Positions 11,622-22,385 of a stretch of 64,000 nt of DNA are shown here, one piece after another; the first letter of the stretch is position 1, and each line of letters begins with the position of its first letter. This stretch comes from Siderastrea siderea. Taxonomy: Eukaryota > Cnidaria > Anthozoa > Scleractinia > Rhizangiidae. Below the pieces are notes generated by a model. It searched no databases, was not told where the DNA came from, and saw only the letters and a list, made by a program, of their open reading frames with translations. Where the stretch lies: contig OZ034968.1 in the NCBI GenBank assembly GCA_964030785.1, positions 25,485,686 to 25,549,685 on the forward strand, in the 5' to 3' direction. The position numbers and the translations under genes were made by a program.

Positions 11622-13154
11622 AGATTACACAAGAGTGAATAATATAGATTACAACTGATTGTAGAACAGTAATAATTTTACGCGAACGCATACTAGTTCT
11701 TCAAAAATGTCTTGAGAAGGTTCGTCGTCACACTTTCTTCAAACTTCTTTACCCTCTCTTCCAAATGAGCCTTCACTTTACTATAAGCTGTCATGTTCGC
11801 TGTCGTGTTTCATATGTAATTCGATCCCCGCAAGATATATATATATATAGATACATTCATATTCTTTCTGAATAAGGTCATAAAATTCTTGGTCATTTAC
11901 TAGGGTAGAATTGATTTTCCAGAAATTTGACCTCTCTTGCTTTCCTCCAGGCCAAACCCTTAACTGATAACGTTATAGCTGAGTTATCCGATCTAACTGC
12001 AAGCGTTATGTCTACCCCGAGTCAATATATTTTTACAAAGTAATTGCTCTAACTTTTGAGTCCATTGTGGATCAACGAGTCCTACCATGACCATTCAGTA
12101 CTTTCCCACGAGGGAAGCGTTAATTATGCAAGAATAAACTTTTGAGTCAGTGGACTTTTAAGCTAAGGTGTGACCGTGAAGAGAAGATGACCAATTAAAT
12201 ATAACAGTGAATAATGGCCAAGGGCATACTTGCAGGAAATAGAGGCTTAAGACCATTTCACCAATCGAAGTTTTGTTCAAATTTCAAGTTTAGTAATTAA
12301 TGAGCCTTATGACTAATTGCCGTATTTTTGAAAGCCTGAGTACTGCTATAAAAGGCTCAGGGTAAGAGACTCTACTTATCATTGCCATACTGTTCGCGAT
12401 TTGAACATAACGCCATTGACGACATTGTGGGAGCCACTGTCGCCTACTCAAATTAACACTCTTTGCCGATTAAAACAGTACTTGAGGAGAATCCTTTTAT
12501 GCCGTGTGAGAAACAGAAACTTGTACCATTATGCGTAGAATAATCATATACAGGATCCCACTGGGCTCGTGAAAGCCATGAATGCCTTAGCACCTTCACT
12601 GATTAAAAAACCCCGATAGAAAGGTTTAAAGAGCTAACCAGTTAATGCCCTGCCCACGGGGGGGGGGGGGGGGGCGTACTTAATAGAGTTTTTAATATGT
12701 AGAGCAAAAAAAAACCAAAGCTTTGACCATATTCAAATGGAAGCAACTAAGTAATAATAATGCTGTACAGTAGTAACGCTATACCTTGTGAGACTGTGGA
12801 TGAATTTCTGAAGTGTGGCCATTTAAGTGAAACTATTTAGAAGTACTATAGATACTCATCAGGATATGTTTTGGGGAGACGCTCTACGATTTTGAGTCTG
12901 TGGAGGAAGCTGCTGAACAACTGAACCATTCATTGAAAGCTATTAATCCTGAATAATTGCACACGACACAATATAAAAGTTGTCCATACAGTGTTTAATT
13001 GCAGCTCCAAATACAAACAATCTATAGTAAGTGTTTAAGTGCTATGTTGTTTGCTAAATTATCAAAAAATAAACAAAATTCAAATAAAATATACAAATAC
13101 AAGGCTTGGGTTGAAAATGATATAGTTCGCTTGCTACACACGTTTTTTTTTTCA
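11622..13154. other. Intergenic; homopolymer G tract
   Basis: No gene is recognised. A run of about 17 G lies at 12658-12674. At about 12988 the sequence CAGTGTTTAATTGCAGCT marks a truncated copy of the 3' flank found after LU genes A (13273) and D (59952), so the Ly6 duplication extends to here. Confidence 0.5.
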
Positions 13155-13265
13155 CCGTTAACGAAAGAAAACCAAAACAGCGCATGCCACCATGAGGACG
13201 CTGGTCCACGGGTGCTGCAGCACCACTAAGCGCGTCGCAGAGATCTTTATCGCAACACTCTTAAG
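13155..13265 (-). pseudogene. Truncated Ly6/uPAR (LU) exon fragment
   Basis: On the minus strand the sequence encodes an ECCDKDLCDA-like stretch matching the end of the LU domain. It then shifts frame by one base before a readable SVLMVACA-like GPI tail. Everything 5' of the CC motif is missing. It lies immediately downstream of LU gene A, and its 3' flank (CAGTGTTTAAT-GCAGCT) matches that of A and D. It is therefore a 5'-truncated, frameshifted relic of a tandem copy. The key residues still present are the CC pair, K-D-L-C and the MVAC of the tail. Confidence 0.8.
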
Positions 13266-13404
13266 TTTTCATGCAGTGTTTAATGCAGCTGTTGACAAAC
13301 TTTAACTTTACATATTAGAAGTACAGTTATACTCTAGTTTACAATACGTGGGTTATGGTAATAATCCTTGCTCTGCTGCACACTGGAGGGAACTGTCCTT
13401 TTAC

Positions 13405-13739
13405 TTAACGCAAAAAGGTCGCAAGGACGCATGCCACCATGAGGAAGACGCTGACCAGAGGAGCTGTTCCGCCGTTGCAGAGATCTTTTTCACAGCATTC
13501 CAGTTCGCACGATCCTTTGGCATCTTTACACGCCTTTAATGCTGATTGGGCGGCATCGCAGTACGCCTTGGTATTACAGGTTCTCATGTAGGACTTGGTT
13601 TCAATATTTGAGACTTTAAAATCCACGGAGAATGTAGCACAGCGGTCATACGCGGCTCCGCAGTCCATTTCTTTCTTATTCTTATCACAGTCATCCAGGC
13701 TTGTTGAACTGGAACAAACATTGCACTTGAGGGCAAAAG
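13405..13739 (-). CDS. Ly6/uPAR-domain GPI-anchored protein A, terminal exon
   Basis: This exon encodes the whole mature protein. A phase-1 start after acceptor TTTTTTGCAG (13740-13741) gives (A)FALKCNVC, and the exon ends at TAA at 13405. It has twelve cysteines with spacing C-x2-C-x8-C-x8-C-x6-C-x20-C-x5-C-x9-C-x6-C-x3-CC-x4-C, then N-G-G and a hydrophobic tail (PLVSVFLMVACVLATFLR). By family knowledge LU proteins form a disulfide-rich three-finger fold, and this tail is a GPI-attachment signal, so the product should sit on the outer cell surface. The open frame continues upstream to an ATG at 13812, but that part is intron: the acceptor and paralogues B-D fix the exon start. The signal-peptide exon was not found. 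It may lie beyond the insertions that begin at 14971. The closest relative in the window is D; the ligand is unknown. Confidence 0.85.
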
Positions 13740-14970
13740 CTGCAAAAAAGTAATACAAGTTTAAATAACACAACTTTCCGTTTACCAACCCCTGAAAAGC
13801 AACTTTACACAAGCTAGAATCGGGTAAAGCAGAGAAAATGAGTTTTGGTGATGTGTCAAATCCAACTGTTTGTTTAGTTCCGATTGTAGCATAGACTACA
13901 TCATTGTGCCTGCAATCTAAAAAAACTTCAACGGCTTCTCGAGTTAAGCTTGCTATGGTTCTCTGGCCGCCATTTTAAAACTTCAGTAGAAAGGCCCAGG
14001 CCAAAAAGATCGTATATTTTCATTTCACACATTTCAGCATCGTTAATTTCGACATTTTAAAGGCGTTTGGCTACCGTTTTGACACTAGCGGCTCGACACG
14101 CGCGTCATGTTTGAACGCGGCAGGCGATTTCACGCTCGCTCGCTTGTTCGTTTTCCTCGACTATCCCTGAGCGCAAAGAGAGACTGCTTTTAGTCTAAGG
14201 GGCATTGCTCATCATTGCCATACCACTGGAGCCCTTGTTGGAACCACTAACTAACCCTCTAATGGCGAGTTTTTCAATTCTGTACTGTGCTTTTGGCATC
14301 GCCATACAATGAGAAACAATAAGGATTTACTAGGTGTTGTTGTGCTACATAGCAGAATATAAATCAATTTGCTGCAAATACTGCTCACTCGTTAGCGAAA
14401 TTCATGCCAGCGAGGACAAATATTAAATTGAAAGAAGGGAAAATTGGTGCGTTCGTTACTTTCCTTTGCTAGATTATGTGTTGTGCTAGAAATTTCTAAC
14501 ACAAAAATTGAAATCGGTGTTTTCATTTAAAGCTATTCATGTAAAATGGATTTCGTAAGCACTGATCTACGAAAAGCACTCATAGATAGAAAGCCGCACC
14601 ACCAGTTTGAAAGCTAAAACGGGAAAAGAAACGGTTCCTTCGCAATCGAGAACATTGGAGCCCTTTTTCCGCCTTAACAGCTGAACGCTCGACTAGGCCT
14701 AACGAAAAAAAAAGAAGAGAACTGAGCCATGAAAAGAAACGCGAGTTATAAACGTGCATAAACTGTAACATCGGCGCTGTGTGACCGTTTCATTTTCAAA
14801 GCGCAGTTTTATGAAAAAAGGAAGGAGTGGAAATGAAATTCAATGAAAATGCTAACAACGGACAAATAAAAATAAAGCAGGGAATGGTTTGGTTTTTCGC
14901 TCTCTTCACCATAGTACCGGCACGTTGTAGGCGTTCTCCGGGACTACCTGTACTTTTGCAGCACCACACA
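13740..14970 (-). other. Intron/5' flank of Ly6 A, shared with paralogous loci
   Basis: 13766-14090 aligns with 61697-62255 beside gene D (AAGCTAGAATCGG, CAGCATCG.TAATTTCGACATTTTAAAGGCGTTTGGCTACC). 14281-14960 aligns with 28629-29160 and 32010-32770 in the B locus (ACTGTGCTTTTGGCATCGCC, CACGTTGTAGGCGTTCTCCG). The matches show that the LU genes arose by duplication of whole loci, introns included. Homology to the B blocks stops abruptly at the palindromic array starting about 14971, which may have displaced the first exon. Confidence 0.7.
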
Positions 14971-15395
14971 GTATTTTTCAGAGTTATTTTAACTCCAAAA
15001 GAGGAGTTAAAACTTTAGGTTAAAAATAACCCCTTTTTGGGAGTTATTTTAACTCCTTAATTTAACTCCAATTTCGGGGTTATAATAACTCCAGTGGGGG
15101 AGTCACTTTAACTCTATAAAAGGAGTTATTTAAACTCCATATGGGAGTTACTATAACTCCAAAAGTGGAGTAAAAACTTTAGGTTAAAAATAACTCCTTT
15201 TTTGGGGTCATTTTAACTCCCAAATTTAACTCCAATTTCGGAGTTATAATAGCTCCAACGAGGGAGTCACTTTAACTCTACTCCATCGAAGACTAGGGTT
15301 ATTTTAACTCTGCTCCATCAAAGACTAGAGTTATTTTAACTCCGTAATCAGAGTTGTTGTTACTCTGAAATCAGAGTAAAATTAACTCCGGTACA
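14971..15395. repeat. Palindromic GGAGTTA..TAACTCC array with about 164-bp higher-order repeat
   Basis: About twenty short near-palindromes of the form GAGTTATTTTAACTC, GGAGTTATAATAACTCC and variants follow each other. A longer unit starting GGAGTTAAAACTTTAGG (about 15003) recurs as GGAGTAAAAACTTTAGG (about 15167). Every unit can form a small hairpin. No coding potential. The pattern resembles the internal array of a terminal region of a DNA transposon; identity is not determined. Confidence 0.8.
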
Positions 15396-17280
15396 TTCAC
15401 CCTATTTGGTTCTTAGATAAAAAGCAACATCACACAAATTGACTGTCACTATAAAAGGTACAACATTTTTAATTCAATCCTATTTCATTTTCTTATATGA
15501 ACAATAATTTCTTACAGAATTTGAATTAACAGTAACAATAATGTAAATTTCTAAGACACTATAATCATATAAGTATATAATTATATAAAATGAAAATAAA
15601 GCATGTACATGTATAAATAAAGCATGATTTCAAAATATATATATATTAAATTCTCTTAAAATTTTTCTGTATTTTATGTTTCCAAAAAATCTCATAAATG
15701 TAGTTGTTCTTCAATATTACTACCTCCGTCTGCATGCATCCATGAGCATAAAAAGAACTTTATAATTAAGGCTGCATAGTTTTGTGAAATGCCCTTTAGA
15801 AAGACTGATGTCCTTTAGAAGCTCTGATTATTCAATCTACAGAAAATACATGGTTAAATAAAACCTTTTCAAATTGTTTCAAATTTTGACTGAAAAACCG
15901 GAAGAACTCTGGTGAAGCCCTAATGAACAATCTTCCCAGGTAAGAAATTCAAAACTTTATGAATTCGAATTTGAAGAAAGTTGGAATTCAAATAACAGTA
16001 TAGGAAAATTCAACCACACTATCTTTTGTTTACAATTATAACTGGCTCAAAATTCAATTTTCTTAAATTATTATCTGGAACAGGAACAAAAAATTTCTTT
16101 CGTGTGCTTTAACCCTTTTACTCCCAAGAGTGCTTAAATTGAAATTCAAGACGAATCCCAAATTTCAGTTTGTAAAATACTTGAATATAAATAGTACCAT
16201 TTAAAAGCACTGCTGACAACGTTTCATTTGAATAGTCACACCACAGGATTTTGTCCGCAGAGTCAAAAGTGAGAACAAACCTAAATGTCTCCATAACTGA
16301 CTCTGGGAGTGAAAGGGTTAAAACCATATTAAACTTTTTTCCCCCTTAAGGAGCATTGAGGGTTTTAAGTCACTATAAATACTGGTATATACCTAATTGC
16401 AATAATTTTGTCATAGAACAATGAAAAAAAGAGAACAGAACAAAGCCAAATAGGAATTCATTAGCCATGGAAATTACATTGTCAGATACATGTATGTATC
16501 AATTGAGTTGATAAGACAACAGTATACAGCTAAAATGAAAATAAAGAAAGTACAAGTGATTTACAATTAAAAACATGGTTTTAAAATATATATAATTAAC
16601 AATTCTCTTAGAGTGATTTCAATGAACCTGTGAAATAGATACTAAACTATTACGCACTATTACACACTAATTCCATTGTTTTCTTTGTTCAGCTTTGACT
16701 ATCGGAGACTAATTGTTAGATATTGTTTCACGGGTTAAGTAAAATCACTCTAACTTTTTTCTGTACTTTATATCTCCAAAAAACCTCAAAAATTAATGTG
16801 ATTGTTCTTCAATATCACTACCTTCAGCTGCATGTATGCAGGCATGTATGGAGCATAAAGAACTTTATAAGTAAGGCAGCAACAAACAGGATACAATAAT
16901 TTTTAAAATGTGCCTTCAGAAACACCAATGTGCTATATCACCTCCAATTATTAATCTGCAGAAATGCATGGTTACAGATTTCATTTTTGCCCCTTGTGAT
17001 ATAAACAAATATCAACTACAGTGGTTACTAATCACATGATCACCCATGTGAATTTTGGCAAATTTAATTGAAATTAAAATTGATTGTACTAAATTTTGAC
17101 TTAGAAACACCTTGTCGGGAGCCAAATGATGAACAATCTTCCCAGGTAAGAAAGTCAAAATTTTATGAATTCAAATTTGAAGAAAGCTGGAATTGATATG
17201 AGAATAAAGCAAAATTCAATGCATGTTTGTTCAAACACGATTCCATCTTTTCTTTAAAATTATAACCATAAGTCCGTGAA
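15396..17280. repeat. Diverged tandem segmental duplication (two copies)
   Basis: Copy one (about 15550-16010) and copy two (about 16530-17200) share an ordered series of blocks: TTTCAAAATATATATA, TTCTGTATTTTATG, TGTTCTTCAATATTACTACC, GAACTTTATAA.TAAGGC, GAACAATCTTCCCAGGTAAG, and AATTCGAATTTGAAGAAAG. Copy two is interrupted by the MITE at 16611-16750. AT-rich, no gene recognised. Confidence 0.7.
16611..16750. mobile_element. 140-bp MITE with TA target duplication
   Basis: The ends GAGTGATTT.. and ..AAATCACTC are inverted repeats flanked by TA on both sides. The sister duplication copy at about 15650-15660 (TCTCTTAAAATTTTTCTG) lacks the element and shows one TA, giving an empty site. TA duplication suggests a Tc1/mariner-type MITE. 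Confidence 0.75.
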
Positions 17281-17541
17281 GTATGATCATCTGGGGGAGT
17301 GTACTCCTGAGAAGGACTGTTTGTGGTGACATTGGCTGACATTGACATCATTAGAGCCAGCTGGCTTGACCCTGATGATGAATTCGCTCAGGTTGTCGAA
17401 ACGTCAGTCAATGTCACCACAAACATTCCTTCTCGGGACTACACTCACCCGGACAATCATACTTCACCAACTTATGATATGACTCATGGGTCCAAACCAT
17501 TTACAAAATTACAACCGGCTTAAATTTTCATTTTCATTTAA
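17281..17541. repeat. Inverted-repeat fragment of a dispersed element
   Basis: GTGTACTCCTGAGAAGGACTG..GTGGTGACATTGGCTGAC (17299-17340) is mirrored by GTCAGTCAATGTCACCAC..CCTTCTCGGGACTACACT (17404-17448). The plus strand has a short open frame, 17323-17523, with an NVTTNIPSRDYTHPD-like peptide whose complement arm gives a similar peptide. This is a property of the palindrome rather than evidence of a gene. Confidence 0.6.
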
Positions 17542-18179
17542 AGCCCACCTTCACCCAAAAGGCCTTGCGCACCGCGGGTGCTGTTTATGAATTTCGTGTA
17601 ACACGAAATTGTTTCTGAGCAGGTTTTCTTTGAAAATCCGTTTCCTTCAGAGTCATCTTGTTGAAATCGTCCATAAGCATGCAGGAATTTATTCTTCAAT
17701 TATCAAGCTGTTGTTTCCAGGAATTATTTTGTGACTGTGCTGGCCAAACGTATTTTTTTTTCACTCCTACTTTGTCCAATATGTTGCTGCCAAAGATACC
17801 TCGCAGTTGAAGAATTTTTTTTTAATTAAATAATTACTTTATTAACAAAACAAAAAAACCAGTTACAAAGCAGGCAAACAGTAAAGAGTTAATTAGTTAC
17901 ACAGTTAGTTACACAAAAGTATATAAGTTACGCAATAGCCGTTGGGAAAAAAAACACAGAGTAAACGGAAATTATAGAAATTGTAGAAAAAAGGGGGAAG
18001 AAACAGAAAGACTCCAAAATCTAAACTTACTTAGAATTATGCAGCCAGTCGTGAAAGGGTCGTCTGCAGTGGAAAAGTTGTCATGATCGAAAAGAAAGCT
18101 TCCTCGATGTTCTGTGGACCATGGGAAGAAAGCGCAGGAACTGGTGGGCAGCGGCAGGGTTGGCCGGGCTAGTTAGTGG

Positions 18180-18569
18180 TAAGAATGGGCAATAAAGGTT
18201 GCCACTTCTTTGAGTTTTCTCTAGTTTTATAGGATTCTATGTAAAACTGGGATTTAAGGACCATAATAAAACTTTGTAAACGTGGAGTTTTGTTACTGGT
18301 TTTGGAGCACCACATATAGTATCTTGCTAGAAGAAAGCAAAAATTGAGTTGAAGTGAAAAGGCCGGCCTCAGGCCCAGAAATACCTGATCTGTTTTGGAT
18401 AATTTCTCGGTACTAGTTTAGACTCTTTCAGCCTTTCGATCAAGTTTTCCCAAAAAGTCTCAACATTCATGCAGTACCAGAAGAGGTGGATCAGGCTTTC
18501 GGGGGAGTTGCTACAAAAAGTACAGTACTGTTTGGATCTTGTTTTAAATCAATTTTGTCAGGAGAACAT
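18180..18569 (-). pseudogene. LINE ORF2 C-terminal region, downstream piece with zinc-finger-like motif
   Basis: Beyond the nested transposon, the minus strand continues with YCTFCSNSPESLIHLFWYC and ETFWENLIERL down to a stop at 18369. A second frame then continues with LARYYMWCSK. The C-x2-C..HLFW-x-C arrangement is the cysteine/histidine motif typical of the end of L1-type ORF2. Several frameshifts are present. Confidence 0.75.
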
Positions 18570-21500
18570 CAACCTCGTCCCCAGGGCCTTCTCGCTTTTC
18601 AAAATGGCGGCGGCTCGGGAGAAGACCCTGGCACACAGCAGATCACGTGTCTCCAACGAGGATGGAGATGTATTCAAAATGGCGGCTACGGAAGAAAAGG
18701 GTGAGAAAAACTGGGTACGAGATGCTAAGGTGAAGATAAACAAAATGGCGGAAAAAGCTGAAGTTCAGTTCAAGAGAAAATAAGAAAAAACAGACACGTT
18801 TTGCATGTAAGAGTCTTAGGAATACGGCAAAGTGTTAGAGGTCTTGTTTTTGCTGTTCATTGTTTCTTTTTTTGTTATTTTAAAGTTAAGAATAATGGGT
18901 TTGAGCGTACTCGACTGCCGAACTCCGTAACCGCTAGTTGATTCAATGTTGGTCAAATGAGCATATTATATTTTTGATTCATGAGGCCTTAGGCAATAAA
19001 TTGTCTTATCGTTACATTGTTACAAAACCGGCCTTCTTAAATATTGTTATAAATCCGTCCTTCTTAAAATTATATGCTTCAGCTTAAGACTTTTCAAATA
19101 TATCAGGCTCAGATTAAGCTTGAAATATAAATCTTATGGAGTGAGCTTAGGCCTTAAATAAAACTAGTGCTACAAAATATTTATTCTACATGGCTTACAT
19201 CTCTTTGAGTTCAGTGGAAACGACTCATTTATGGAAATGACTCATTAATTTTTGATCTGGCATGTTCCAGGTGCTGCTTTGGAGGCAGTGATAATCGTTT
19301 TGACTTTGTTGAATTTATTTGTGCCCATTCTTTGCGCTACAGTTGTACAGTTGTAGATCTCCAGGGCTTTGTCACTTTCAATATTGTTTTCTACACTTTA
19401 GCTTCAGTGAGTCACATTAAACACTAGAACTGAGGAGATTGTGAGACTGTAAACAATGGAAAAATAAAGCATTTTAACAGTTCTAGGAATAATATTCCCA
19501 GGTTTGAAAAAATTTTCTGCTCAACAAAGCAATCAATTGAGTAATCTGCAGCTGGGTGAAGTTTGAAAGTGTTTCAAAAATAGAAATGGGAAAGAGAGGA
19601 TTGAACTCACCTGAGGGAGTAATACACAAGTGATGGAATATTACACAACTGACGGAGTAATAAACAACTGACGGAATTATCATCCAACTGACTGAGTGTA
19701 ACACAACTGACCAAGTCTGAAACAACTGACTGGGTAATTCACAACTGATCGAGTAATGCACAACTGCCAGAGAAGTACACAACTGACCGAGTAATGCACA
19801 ACTGATGGGGAAGTACACAACTGACTGAGTAATACATAACTGACAGCATTATCATGCAACCCACTGAATGACACAGAACTGGCAGAAAAATGCACAACTG
19901 ACCAAGTGATGCCCAACTTCCAACTGCAACATGCAACTGACAGAAAGGTTACACAAGTGACCAAGTAACGCACAACTGACGGGGTAATACACAACTGATA
20001 GAATTATCATACAACTGACCGAGTGATACACTCAGGACCTTTGCATCAAATTCCCTACTCCTCGGAAATACATGTAGCCAAATGTCTGAGGTATGCCTGG
20101 AGGGAAGGGGGGGAAGTTGAAGATTCGAATTGATCAGCACATAACCTTAAGTTACAAATCCCACTTTTTAGGATGACTCGTTATTTCTTTGAACCTCTGT
20201 TGTAACTTTTAGCGGATTTTTGTGGTGTTCTAATTGGATCTGCAAACCCTTTTTATTTGGCTTAGATTGACATGAGAATAGTTTTAAAGTAGAGACATGA
20301 GATGGGAAATCATTTTAAGAGACTATCAAAAACTGATATCCACAAAAGAGCACCCCGGGTTGATAGCAGTCAATTATGATATTCCTTTCCTTGTTCTTAA
20401 CTTTAAGCCCCGATATCAACAAACATGTTCTCCTCACTATTCTCTGTAAATGTCTTATGGTACTACTTGAGAGAATTCACATAAACATCCAGACATTTTA
20501 TTTTTGGTGATCATTTCCTGTATTCTCAGGGCCTGTATGTTTGAACAAGTATTGATATTGTAAGGAGAAATTAGATGTTTGTTTGTCACTACTGGGGCTT
20601 AAAGGCCTAACTACAAATTCCAATTTCAAAACTTCATGAAATCTTTTCTCTCCTTTTCTTTTCCTGAAATCCTGTCTTTCCCAATGATTTAAATTTTTCA
20701 AACACTTTCAAACTACACCCAGATAACTCAATTGGTTGAAGTTGTTAAGCAGAAAATTTTTTAAACCTGGGAATATTATCCCTAGAACTGGTCTAACATG
20801 CAAAGAGGACTTTATCTATCCACTGTTAAAATGCTTTATTTCTCCATTATTTACAGTCTGACAATCTCCTCAGTTCTAGTATTTAATGAGACTTACTGAA
20901 GCTAAAGTGTAGAAAACAATATTGAAAGTGACAAAGCCTGGAGATCTGGAACTGTACAAGCAAAACTGTAGCACAAGGAATGGGCACAAATAAATTCAAG
21001 AAAGCCAAAATGATTATCACTGCCTCCAAAGCAGCACCTGGAATATGCCAGATCAAAACTTAGTTTAACCAGTCCATACAACACTGCTCTTTTCCCATTC
21101 CCTTGCACTTCGTTAAATCGAGGTTGCACTGTAAATAAGCTTAAATAAATAAGTAAATAAATAAATGAGTCATTTTCTATTAAAGGCCTAAGCTCACTCC
21201 ATAATATTTATATTTCAAGCTTAATCTGAACCTGATATATTTGAAAAGTCTTAAGCTGAAGCATATAATTTTAAGAAGGACGGATTTATAACAATATTTA
21301 AGAAGGACAGATTTGTAACAATGTAACGATAAGACAAGTTATTGCCTAACGCCTCATGAATAAAAAATATAATATGTTCACTTGAGCAACATTGAATCAA
21401 ATAGCGGTACGGAGTTGCGCTGTACAGTACGCTCAAACCCATACTCTTAACTTTAAAATAACAAAAAGGAAACAATGAACAGCAAAAACAAGACCTCTAA

Positions 21501-21766
21501 CACTTTGCCGTATTCCTCAGACTCTTACATGCAAAACGTGTCTGTTTTTCCTATTTTTTCTTGAACTGAACTTCAGCTTTTTCCGCCATTTTGTTTATCT
21601 TCACCTTTATAGCATCTCATACCCAGTTCTTCTCACCCTTTTCGCCGTAGCCACCATTTTGAATACATCTCCATCCTCGTTGGAGACACGTGATCTGCTG
21701 TGTGCCAGGGTCTTCTCCCGAGCCGCCGCCATTTTGAAAAGCGAGAAGACCCTGGGGACGAGGTTG
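18570..21766. mobile_element. Long-TIR fold-back transposon with 9-bp target duplication
   Basis: The ends CAACCTCGTCCCCAGGG / complement of CAACCTCGTCCCCAGGG are perfect over 17 bp, and the inverted arms extend about 950 bp (18570-19530 and 20745-21766). The target duplication GGAGAACAT is at 18561-18569 and 21767-21775 and, when collapsed, restores the LINE reading region. Long TIRs plus a 9-bp duplication fit Mutator-like elements; no transposase is present. Peptides such as FSLFKMAAAREKTL or LLAFQNGGG in its frames are a frequent artefact of this family, not a host protein. Confidence 0.8.
19620..20035. repeat. Minisatellite in the loop of the fold-back transposon
   Basis: About fifteen degenerate copies of an ACAACTGACCGAGTAATGC-like unit (variants with GGGGTAATAC, GAATTATCAT). 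Unit lengths alternate around 19-30 bp. They lie between the two inverted arms. The open frames here on the minus strand are simply the repeat read through. Confidence 0.75.
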
Positions 21767-22368
21767 GGAGAACATTTGTGGGTAGGATTCTGTGCAGAAA
21801 TCTGTAATGGAAGTTAAGAAGTTTTGTGCTTTTAGTGCAGCGAGCAGCCAGGCCATATGCCACTCCCCAATCAGGGATCCATCCGTCACAGACAATGAGG
21901 TTTTTCCATATCGTTTGACTTTTCACCGGAGCAGAGCTTTTGGAAGAGAGAAGCTTCTTGTAAACCACCCTGTTTCCTTTGTCGCTTTTAACAAAGGTCT
22001 CGAGGAAAGCACTTGGTTTGCCTGTGTCACTAGGCTCTTTAGGAAAATTTGCATTATAATTGGTGTCTGAGGGCAGATAAAAGGCCAAAATACTTCAAAG
22101 GCATAACACGTACTTTGTAAGTGTTTATGAGCTCTTCGAGGGAGAGGAAGTTACGCAAGTCCTTCATTAGATGAGTTATCTTGGAAATTCCGCAAAGAAA
22201 AAGTTGTCTATAAAAAATTGGTTTGTCTTCTATCCTGATTAGCGAGTTGTGCCATATGGGCTGTTCAAGAAATTGTTGCTCAGTTCTTATTTGGTCGCAA
22301 AAATTAACTTCTGACCATATCTCTAAAAGTTCTTGGAGAAATGTATTTTGAACCGGTATCGTTTTCAA
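21767..22368 (-). pseudogene. LINE ORF2 C-terminal region, upstream piece
   Basis: The minus strand first reads (22368-22054) a protein with IWHNSLIRIEDKPIFYRQLF and FLSLEELINTYKV, then shifts frame near 22060-22080. It continues (22088 downward) with IVCDGWIPDWGVAYGLAARC and FHYRFLHRILPTN up to the transposon insertion. These segments resemble the region downstream of the reverse-transcriptase domain in L1/Tx1-type LINEs. One frameshift and no N-terminal part: dead copy. Confidence 0.75.
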
Positions 22369-22385
22369 CGTATCGCAGTTGAAGA

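Larger units (their letters stand above)
17814..22372 (-). mobile_element. 5'-truncated L1-type LINE with poly(A) tail and 13-bp target duplication
   Basis: The direct repeat TCGCAGTTGAAGA occurs at 17801-17813 and 22373-22385. At the 3' end (low coordinates, minus strand) the element has an AATAAA signal followed by an A-rich tail (plus-strand T run 17814-17823). Between them lies the C-terminal part of a reverse-transcriptase ORF, in pieces. Poly(A) plus a 13-bp target duplication is the signature of target-primed reverse transcription. It is 5'-truncated at 22372, frameshifted, and interrupted at 18570-21766 by a later insertion. Confidence 0.85.

Noticed and set aside
12658..12674. Homopolymer G/C runs (also 26639, 27335, 50440, 58263) as functional quadruplex sites
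   Set aside because: Their lengths may be assembly or sequencing artefacts and several lie at transposon ends; not enough to claim function.
13740..13812. Upstream ATG-containing extension of LU exon A
   Set aside because: It lies before the AG acceptor shared with B, C and D and encodes no proper signal peptide in continuity; treated as intron.
14460..14530. Minus-strand MKTPISIFVLEIS as first exon of Ly6 A
   Set aside because: Repeated non-coding sequence also present at about 29000-29040 and 32300-32330, without a suitable donor or hydrophobic core.
18469..18783. 104-codon frame with FSLFKMAAAREKTL
   Set aside because: Runs from LINE sequence into the terminal repeat of the fold-back transposon; the opposite arm at 21600-21770 gives the same peptides.
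19483..20140. Several minus-strand frames rich in SVSCVLLGQLC-like repeats
   Set aside because: They are the minisatellite read through in different frames; no start context or conserved non-repeat domain.
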